From NCBI GenBank assembly GCA_025618425.1, contig CM046842.1, positions 31,757,885-31,821,884 of the forward strand: a stretch of 64,000 nt of DNA, read 5' to 3'. Below, piece by piece: positions 57,982 to 64,000 of this stretch (positions within the stretch are counted from its first letter, which is position 1; each line of letters starts with the position of its first letter). The stretch comes from Heliocidaris tuberculata. Taxonomy: Eukaryota > Echinodermata > Echinoidea > Camarodonta > Echinometridae. A model generated the notes under the pieces. The model had not been told where the DNA came from and did no database searches. It saw nothing but the letters and a program-made list of their open reading frames with translations. The position numbers were made by a program, and so were the translations under genes.

Positions 57982-58098
57982 GTAGCTATTGTCATCCCAT
58001 ACCGAGATAGGATAGAACATCTAGCCATCTTGATACGTAATCTTCTTCAAGCATTGACACTGCAAAACCTCGAGTTTGGAATATTCGTGGCTGAACAG
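57982..58098 (+). CDS. B4GALT-family gene, exon with the VIPYRDR nucleotide-binding start
   Basis: A 117-nt exon (39 codons, phase 0 in and out) between acceptor CTCTTACAG and donor GTAAGA. It begins VAIVIPYRDRIEHLAILIRN and ends FGIFVAEQ. V-A-I-x-I-P-x-R-x-R opens the catalytic domain in this family and belongs to the UDP-sugar-binding Rossmann-like core; the F/Y-G-I-x-V-x-x-Q end is also conserved. The Gln at the last codon before the next exon (A-N-D-L-V-F-N-R) matches the family pattern N-Q-x-x-x-x-x-F-N-R. Confidence 0.9.
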
Positions 58099-58529
58099 GT
58101 AAGACTACGTCACTGGTGGAAATGCCCCGGCCCATGCCCCCCCCCTTTTTTTTTTTTAAATCCAGTCTGGCATACGCTCTAAGTAGACGACATGATATGC
58201 CCCTTTAATAGTATGTTATGCCCCTTTTCAAATTTTAGATGCTAAAGCCTTTTGATGGTTTTTCACTAGTCAGAATTGTTTTTTTCTGAATTATTCCCCC
58301 TCCCCAATTTTTACAAAATCCTGGATCCACCCCTGCTACATTTTCATTTCACAGAGGTGTGCTTTTGTTTTTGAGGGTTTTTTTTCGAAGAGAGGTGCTT
58401 TTGGATCCTCATATTATACTATTGTTTTATTCATATTTCGAAAGGGTATGATGTTATCATGGTGAGCTAAGATATTACTTATTTATTTTTATTTATTTAT
58501 TTATTTATTCTCCTTCTTGTATTTCACAG
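58099..58529. other. Intron, 431 bp
   Basis: Poly-C/poly-T near 58137-58158; TTTA repeats at 58483-58510 before the acceptor ATTTCACAG. Confidence 0.7.
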
Positions 58530-58717
58530 GCCAATGATCTCGTTTTCAACCGCGGCCTCATGAAGAACATTGGATACATGGAGTCAACGAACTTCGGTGC
58601 ATGGGATTGCGCTATCTTCCATGATATCGATCAGGTGCCGATGAGGGCGACAAACTCGTATGGCTGTGAGAATATGCCGAAACACATGTGCGCCTATGCG
58701 GAGGAAATGGGATTTAA
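58530..58717 (+). CDS. B4GALT-family gene, exon with the DxD motif
   Basis: A 188-nt exon between acceptor TTTCACAG and donor GTAAGT, phase 0 in, phase 2 out. It starts ANDLVFNRGLMKNIGYMEST and contains CAIFHDIDQVPM; the DID (58623-58631) is the family D-x-D that holds the metal and the UDP-sugar diphosphate (bovine D252-V-D254). NSYGCENMPKHM follows; the Cys at 58665-58667 aligns with bovine Cys247, the partner of the Cys in the exon at 25973. The usual residue after DVD is Leu; here it is Gln. Substitutions elsewhere are conservative. Confidence 0.92.
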
Positions 58718-58954
58718 GTAAGTTTTGGGGGCAGTTTTTGTTCTTTAAAATATACCCATGTCTGAAAATAAGAGCTGTACTTTTTGTTACTCTAGTATGA
58801 TTTAGAACGTGTCAAAATCCTTGATGAAGCGCAAAATAGCCATTTTTGTTATTTATTTAAACTATTTGCATGCTTTCCAGAGAAAAGTTCCTTATAACAG
58901 AGTTTTAGAGCTTGTTCAGAGTTATGTCCAAATTTTCATGTCTCAGCAGTTAGT
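58718..58954. other. Intron, left part
   Basis: Nothing recognised before the large inverted repeat. Confidence 0.6.
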
Positions 58955-60376
58955 CTGGGAGCCTGTCCCGAAATAGTCACCCCATTTTACCCATAAGATT
59001 TGACCCCTTAAAGTTGCTTAGACCATCTAAGTGATTGACAAAAAGGTTGTCAGCCTGAACGTAGCCGACGGGTTTAGCTCCCAGAGCCCCCAAAAGAGAC
59101 CCCAAAGTCGGGTCGATTTCACCCCATCTCCCCCATGCACCAAACTTTGTCAGTAGGAAGCAGTATGACTGGACATTATAAAACACAAAAAACTGACAAA
59201 AATTTCCGTCGGGATGGGGTGTCAGACGGCCCCTAAAAATTGGGGTAAATTTTTCCCCTTGAAGGCCAGGGACCAAATTTTGTCAGAAGGAAGAGCTATG
59301 GATGTACATTCCAAAAATATAAAAACTGACAAAATTGTCCATCGGGAAGGGTGTGTCAGACCCCCTGGAATGAAAACCCCAAAGTGCCCTTTGACAACGT
59401 TTTGAGTATTATAATTTTCTTGTGGTGCAAATTGGTGTTAATTGGTCTTTTGATTAATAAATTATTAAATTGTGAAAAATGTATTGCTTTTTCAAAAGTA
59501 GCCAAAAAATACTGTCAGGATTATGTAAACACACCCATTGTCGATCTGACAAGGCATAATAGAGAAGCTTGCTTGGTATCTGTCTAATTAACACATGAAT
59601 AGTACATTTCAGCCTAGCAGTCACATACCACAGATACCTGAAAAGCTCTTCTATTATGCCTTGTCAAAGAGGTGAAGAGGGACAATGGGTGTGTTTACAT
59701 AATCCTGACAATATATTTTAGCTACTTTTGAGAAAGCAATACATTTTTCAGAATTTAATAATTCATTAATCAAAAGACCAATTAACACCAATTTGCACCA
59801 CAAGAAGATTATAATTCTCAAAATTATGTTATAAAAGTTTGCATTGAATTGAATAAAAGACTTTTGAGTTATCATAGTCAGAAGGTAAGAAAATGTTTTT
59901 TCTTTACATACAGAGCATTTTGGGGGGCAAAACATTGTCAAAGGGCACTTTGGGGTTTCTATTTCTGGGGGTCTGACACCCCCTTCCCGATGGACAATTT
60001 TGTCAGTTCTTATATTTTTGGAATGTACATCTATAGCTCTTCCTTCTGACAAAATTTGATCCCTGGCCTTCAAGGGGAAAAATTTACCCCAATTTTTAGG
60101 GGCCGTCTGACACCCCATCCCGACGGAATTTTTTGTCAGTTTTGTGTGTTTTGTAATGTCCAGTCATACTGCTTCCTACTGACAAAGTTTGGTGCATGGG
60201 GGAGATGGGGTGAAATCGACCCGATTTGGGGGTTTCTTTTGGGGGCTCTGGGAGCTAAACCCGGCAGCTATGTTCAGGCTGACAACATTTTTGTCGATGA
60301 CTTAGATGGTCTAAGTAAGTTTAAGGAGTCAAAAATTATGGGTAAAATGGGGTGACTATTTCTGGACAGGCTCCTG
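58955..60376. mobile_element. 1.4-kb inverted repeat within the intron
   Basis: Left arm about 58957-59585 and right arm about 59628-60374 are inverted copies along their whole length; ends GGAGCCTGTCCCGAAATAGT and inverse ACTATTTCTGGACAGGCTCC, middle TTATGCCTTGTCARA. The central loop is about 45 bp. The right arm has about 100 extra bases near 59830-59925. The arms carry mirrored open frames (99 codons minus 58977-59276 and plus 60056-60355; also 59214-59405 plus and 59654-60118 minus). As the arms are near-identical, paired frames are expected and I see no known domain, so I do not call them genes. Confidence 0.9.
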
Positions 60377-60631
60377 GCCTAAGTGAAACTGTTTTCCATG
60401 TGTGAATGTTATTGTTTTCAGTATACTTTCTGTTTGAGAGGCAATTCAAAGGGATCTGTTAAATCGAACTCTTGGTCATTAAATCATTTGTAAATAGGTA
60501 GAGCCGAATACCAAGTGCTATAATTCCAGAATCATATCAACATATTTTTCAGAAAGCTAAAAACGTCTTATAGCCAGCTTAGCTATTGTCCCAACCTCAT
60601 TGATTCGCTGATCCCTTTTCCTTCACTGCAG
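60377..60631. other. Intron, right part and 3' splice site
   Basis: Ends in CCCTTTTCCTTCACTGCAG, the acceptor of the last recognised exon. Confidence 0.6.
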
Positions 60632-60856
60632 ACTCATGTACGGGGCGCTCTTTGGCGGAGTGGTCGGGGTATCAGCAGAGCAGATGAAGAAATCCAACGG
60701 TTACTCCAATGTATATTGGGGGTGGGGTGGAGAGGATGACGATATACGGTCAAGACTCAATAAGATGGAATATAAAATTCACCGAGCTTCGGGGGAGGGC
60801 TATTATAAGACGCTAAAACATAAGAAGAAGACGGCTGGCGAAATCTGCACTGAAAG
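60632..60856 (+). CDS. B4GALT-family gene, exon with FGGV and WGWGGEDDD
   Basis: A 225-nt exon between acceptor CACTGCAG and donor GTAAGC, phase 2 in and out. It starts (K)LMYGALFGGVVGVSAEQM and contains NVYWGWGGEDDD (W-G-W-G-G-E-D-D-D at 60717-60743), the family's acceptor-binding and catalytic loop. The residue before FGGV is Leu (CTC at 60648-60650), where vertebrate B4GALT1 has Tyr (bovine Tyr289). Further on GYYKTLKH aligns with G-R-C-R-M-I-R-H: the His (60819-60821) is kept, the Met metal ligand is Thr (60810-60812). The next exon should complete the last Arg codon; it is not in the window. Confidence 0.92.
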
Positions 60857-61219
60857 GTAAGCAAATGCAAACAGAAATCGAAATAAATCTGAATAAAAAA
60901 GATATAAACCAGAAACATGCTCAAAGGCCTCGTCCTATAAATTAGACAATGATTATATTTGGACACATGCAAGTCATTATATATTTTGTTTCAAAATTTA
61001 TACTTAGAAATAGCTTGCTCAAAGCAACCTTCAACTAAAAGTTTTCAGAGATTTTTAAGTGTCCTGCTAGAGAAGTTGTTAAATTCAAATTACGAACTAG
61101 GCCAGTAGACAAAAGGTCAGAGTTCTCAAAACAAGTGGAGTGTACTGAGATTTCCTAATTATTTTTGGAATGTAGGTCTGTAATCGTTATTCTTTGTTTG
61201 ATAAGAAAATATGTTGGGC
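60857..61219. other. Unannotated stretch after the last recognised exon
   Basis: AT-rich, donor GTAAGC then no further exon recognised. Confidence 0.5.
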
Positions 61220-61233
61220 CTACGTATAGGGGC

Positions 61234-61260
<27 letters not shown>

Positions 61261-61264
<4 letters not shown>

Positions 61265-61580
61265 GTAAGGAAATAACATATACAACAGCTTTGGCAACTC
61301 TCGTGGAAATAATTATAATTGTAAGAAATGAAATGAGAGAATAATGGTTACGTAGCTTAATTCAAAGTTCCCCAGAGCTGTCCTCCCTTTTTGAAATTTT
61401 TGCAAAGGTTGAAAAAAATGTCTCCGCCGGGAATCGAACCCGGGTCGTTGGCTTAGAACGCCAATGCCTTAACCACTAGACCACGGAGACGGGCCAGTGA
61501 TTTTCTCATTTCATTTCTTACAATTATAATTATTTCCACGAGAGTTGCCAAAGCTGTTGTATATGTTATTTCCTTACAAT
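61261..61580. repeat. tRNA-containing repeat T, left unit
   Basis: Left edge AATTGTAAGGAAATAACATA ... GTTGCCAAAGCTGTTG-type sequence is repeated inverted at 61502-61580. Between them are TAATTGTAAGAAATGAAATG..., ACGTAGCTTAATTCAAAGTT, AGAGCTGTCCTCCC and the tRNA gene at 61420-61490. A tRNA-less version of the unit lies at 61958-62110. Confidence 0.75.
61420..61490 (-). tRNA. tRNA-Arg (anticodon TCT)-like
   Basis: A 71-nt cloverleaf on the minus strand. Acceptor GTCTCCG/CGGAGAC pairs fully, D-arm GTCTAGTGGTTAAGGC, anticodon stem TTGGC/GCCAA with loop GTTCTAA (anticodon TCT, U33 and A37 present, G at 32 unusual), variable CGAC, T-arm CCGGG TTCGATT CCCGG. The D-arm resembles the Glu/Asp type rather than the usual Arg-TCT body, so the charging identity is uncertain. 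Box A and B are intact, no intron. It sits in a repeat, so it may be a mobile copy. Confidence 0.7.
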
Positions 61581-61760
61581 TGTTTATAATTATTCTAATG
61601 TATACATGTATCTCAAAGCATTCGCTTGGATCCAGCTGAGGCATGCGGCTTGTCATTGTTCAAAACTCACCTGCCCCCGACAAAGGAATTAATTAAAAGA
61701 GGTTGAAGATTTGTCAATCTGTCGGTCAATTGAATCTGGTGTCGCCGAAATCACTGGCCC

Positions 61761-61831
61761 GTCTCCGTGGTCTAGTGGTTAAGGCATTGGCGTTCTAAGC
61801 CAACGACCCGGGTTCGATTCCCGGCGGAGAC
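61761..61831 (+). tRNA. tRNA-Arg (anticodon TCT)-like, second copy
   Basis: Sequence identical over 71 nt to the minus-strand gene at 61420-61490, in the opposite direction. CCA is not encoded, as in nuclear tRNA genes. The TTTTTT four bases after the end could act as an RNA polymerase III terminator; the minus-strand copy has the same (ATTTTTTTC on its strand). Confidence 0.7.
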
Positions 61832-61933
61832 ATTTTTTCAACCTTTGCAAAAATTTCAAAAAAGGGAGGACAGCTCTGGGGAACTTTGAATTAAGCTACG
61901 CAACCATTATTCTCTCATTTCATTTCTTACAAT

Positions 61934-61957
<24 letters not shown>

Positions 61958-61964
<7 letters not shown>

Positions 61965-62110
61965 TTGTGAGAAATGAAAATGAGAGAACAATGGTTGCGT
62001 AGCTTAAATCAAAGTTCCCCTGAGATGTTCTCTCATTTTCATTTCGCACAATTATACTTATTTCCACGAGAGTTGCCAAAGCTGTTGTATATGTTATTTC
62101 CTTATAATTA
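61958..62110. repeat. tRNA-less version of repeat T
   Basis: TAATTGTGAGAAATGAAAAT, GGTTGCGTAGCTTAAATCAA, AGTTCCCCTGAGATGTTCTC, then TTTCCACGAGAGTTGCCAAA and GTTGTATATGTTATTTCCTT. It jumps from the AGTTCCCC block straight to the other edge, skipping the tRNA. (TA)n runs flank it at 61936-61958 and 62110-62130. Confidence 0.7.
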
Positions 62111-62261
62111 TATATATATATATATATATATTTGATTTGATTTAATGTAATGTAAATCATCATACTACATGTTATATAGTCTCAGACATATTAGACAATA
62201 TTTTGATCAGGATAGTATGAAAACAATTGCTCATGCATGCATCACTAGCAAGTAAGATTAT

Positions 62262-62815
62262 TGAAATGGGTTATTGTATGGACTCCCTGACTTTCAAATA
62301 GCACGACTGCAGCGGGTCCAAAACCTCTGTGCAAGACTGATTTGTGGATGCTCCAAATTCTCAAGGATCACCCCTGTTTTGAGAGATCTGCACTGGCTAC
62401 CAGTGCGACAAAGAATATCTTTTAAAATCCTGTTGATTGTCTATAAAGCTCTAATTGGTCAAGCCCCTAAATATATTGTGGAACTGTTACAACTCAAAGT
62501 TCGCAAACATACCCACAAGCTGCGCAGTTCTCAAGATACTTTATTACTGCAAACCCCATCATATGAAACAAAAATAAACTTAGGAGATCGGGCATTTGTC
62601 GGCGCAGCCCCCAAACTGTGGAACAACTTACCGTTAGAAATCAGGAAATCACCAACTGTAAATACTTTCAAATCAAAACTAAAAAAAGCCTATCTGTCAT
62701 TTAAGTACTCACCATAGTTATAAGCACATCAGGAGCTCTTGCAGCGCAGTAGAATATATATACATAGTTTCTGCGTTTTATAAATCATTATTATTAATAT
62801 TATTATTATTATTTA
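62262..62815 (+). pseudogene. Non-LTR retrotransposon 3' end with ORF2 tail
   Basis: An open frame of 147 codons (62274-62717): FQIARLQRVQNLCARLICGC, LRDLHWLPVRQRISFKILLI, YKALIGQAPKYI, GDRAFVGAAPKLWNNLPLEI, TVNTFKSKLKKAYL. This is the region after the reverse transcriptase in CR1/L2-like ORF2. It is followed by about 95 bp of 3' sequence and a TTA/TTAT tail. Intact here but truncated 5', so it cannot transpose alone. Confidence 0.85.
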
Positions 62816-62817
62816 TT

Positions 62818-63100
62818 TATTTTTCCGATTCTAAATAATCGTACATGATACATATTGATTCAAAGATTAAACATAAAGCAATGTAATAACTTTGTATATA
62901 TATCAAACTAACAATACAAAGATAAGGTTATTAAGAGGAGTACAAAAGTAATTTACACAAACGGATCGTAATTGACTTAACCCGTTAACTACTGAATTAT
63001 GTAACTCTCATAGGCTTTATACAGAAGCCACTCGGTTCCCGTATTCTATGGGTTAACATATACAATGAAACGGAGGGGCATCCTAAGAAGGCAATAAGAC
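62818..63100 (+). repeat. Host repeat H copy B, interrupted by MITE M2
   Basis: Matches 5191-5297 then 5786-5890. TTAA at 62931-62934 is the empty site for the M1 insertion in copy A. M2 sits at 62977-63056. Confidence 0.8.
62977..63056 (+). mobile_element. MITE M2 copy, 80 bp, intact TTAA at both ends
   Basis: TTAACCCGTTAACTACTGAA at the left, TTCTATGGGTTAA at the right. Copy A of the host repeat reads CTAA once at 5828-5831 in the same position. Confidence 0.85.
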
Positions 63101-63261
63101 TAGGGGATTCTTTCATTTCTTAATCTAAAGAGTTCCATTACATGGAACCTGAAAAAACAAAGGTGTTTTGTGCAAAGAGTGTTCTTGTTAGAAGTAAGTG
63201 GCAACGTGCCTTGTCTCTTTGGATATTTATGTACGGTGTTGCTCTTTCGAAACATATCGTT

Positions 63262-63307
<46 letters not shown>

Positions 63308-64000
63308 GTGATGATGTTGAGTCTACTTTTACCATTCGCTTTGGTTTGGGTGATATAGAACATAGTGGGATGAATTCAAACCAAAGATGACGCAGGATAC
63401 TCAGGAAAATTAAGCTTTCGTCTTTCGAACTTCTTCAGAAATTTATTCTGAAACAGTTATAAAGAGAAGATACAATCACTAAGAAAGGCATGACAAAAAC
63501 TAACGAAACACTAAGTGTGTGAGAATAATTCACATAATACAAAGAGAAGACACAATCATTCAAAAATTGATGGACTACATGTAATATTACTGTCAGTAGA
63601 AATATCATGTAAAAAAACTGAAATTTCAAATGAATTATAATAAAGCCGACATACCTGTCGTAGACAGAAGTGATGCCAAGGTCTTGTTGAATTCCTTGAA
63701 TAATGTTAATAGTTTTGATAGTTTTGAGTTGCTTAGATACCCACTGGTGTTAAAAAAGCGTACTGCGCTTTGCCATTGCGCATGTGTTGCCATGGGTAAT
63801 ATCATGAATATTCATTAAATACCTGAAATGCACCAAGTGCATATATTTGAGAGTAAACAAATCACCGAGTTCATACAACATTCTACTTTTATATATAGCG
63901 AAAGAGGTGGTACCATGTATGTATATGTATATGTAGTATGTACAGCCTTCGAGACAATTATTAGACCAGCTCCATTTGGGGGCATATAGGCAGTGTTAAA
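63101..64000. other. Window end, no exon recognised
   Basis: (TA)n at 63263-63305. AAAGAGAAGAYACAATCA occurs twice (about 63462 and 63541), a short tandem duplication. No GT7 C-terminal exon found. Confidence 0.5.

Larger units (their letters stand above)
24479..60856 (+). other. Gene span: beta-1,4-galactosyltransferase family (GT7) gene, incomplete at both ends
   Basis: Five plus-strand exons (24479-24568, 25973-26241, 57982-58098, 58530-58717, 60632-60856) form one reading frame. Phases agree: 1 to 1, 0 to 0, 0 to 0, 2 to 2. The introns are about 1.4, 31.7, 0.4 and 1.9 kb. The product would be a type II Golgi glycosyltransferase that moves Gal or GalNAc from a UDP-sugar to a terminal GlcNAc. 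The membrane-anchor exon and the C-terminal exon are not seen; the last exon ends in phase 2 at 60856, and nothing in 60857-64000 resembles the family's C-terminus, so it probably lies beyond the window. I give no B4GALT number because the sequence does not clearly match one vertebrate paralogue. Confidence 0.85.
61316..61936. repeat. Palindrome with a tRNA gene in each arm
   Basis: Left arm 61316-61500 and right arm 61750-61936 are inverted, about 185 bp each: AAATTTTTGCAAAGGTTGAA / TTCAACCTTTGCAAAAATTT, GGGAACTTTGAATTAAGCTA, ACTGGCCC next to the tRNA acceptor. The spacer of about 250 bp holds another part of the same repeat and unrelated sequence. Confidence 0.85.

Noticed and set aside
63630..63818. 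62-codon frame as the C-terminal exon of the glycosyltransferase
   Set aside because: It has none of the family's C-terminal pattern and no fitting acceptor phase.
1..64000. CRISPR array or prokaryotic operon
   Set aside because: No regularly spaced repeats with unique spacers; spliced exons, MITEs and LINE remains show animal DNA.

Overview
This window is animal nuclear DNA. It is AT-rich and gene-poor, with spliced exons bounded by GT/AG, many fold-back (MITE-like) repeats, degraded non-LTR retrotransposon ends, microsatellites and poly-C/G runs. The repeat style (very many palindromic MITEs, non-LTR ends that finish in short microsatellites, arrays of AGGTCA-type motifs) suggests a marine invertebrate deuterostome, most likely an echinoderm such as a sea urchin. 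That assignment is inference; nothing in the sequence proves the species.

Only one host gene is well supported. It is a plus-strand beta-1,4-galactosyltransferase-family enzyme (GT7, B4GALT type) in exons at 24479-24568 (stem, weaker), 25973-26241, 57982-58098, 58530-58717 and 60632-60856. Splice phases agree at every junction. The DID metal-binding motif, the WGWGGEDDD motif, the two conserved cysteines and the metal-ligand histidine are all present. The residue before FGGV is Leu rather than Tyr, which is the state associated with GalNAc transfer in invertebrate homologues. The first (membrane-anchor) exon and the last exon were not found. The gene has one intron of about 31.7 kb packed with repeats.

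Region by region: 1-24 kb is repeat mosaic upstream of the recognised exons (TTAA-ended MITEs, a 27-bp minisatellite at 11.2-11.6 kb, compound microsatellites, an AGGTCA-rich tandem array at 15.2-15.8 kb). 24.5-26.2 kb holds the first two recognised exons. 26.2-58 kb is the giant intron: hairpin MITEs, a 215-bp tandem array at 36.2-37.2 kb, a duplicated and interrupted repeat at 40.5 and 49.6 kb, and several retrotransposon fragments. 58-60.9 kb holds three catalytic exons, with a 1.4-kb inverted repeat in the intron between the last two. 61.2-62.1 kb holds two tRNA-Arg(TCT)-like genes in opposite orientation inside a palindromic repeat. 62.2-64 kb holds a retrotransposon 3' end and more MITEs.

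The most informative structure is a population of short elements with TTAA at both ends (at least six families). Two copies of one host repeat (about 5.2 kb and 62.8 kb) each carry a different TTAA element and each supplies the near-empty target site for the other. No transposase was recognised, so these elements look non-autonomous and piggyBac-like.
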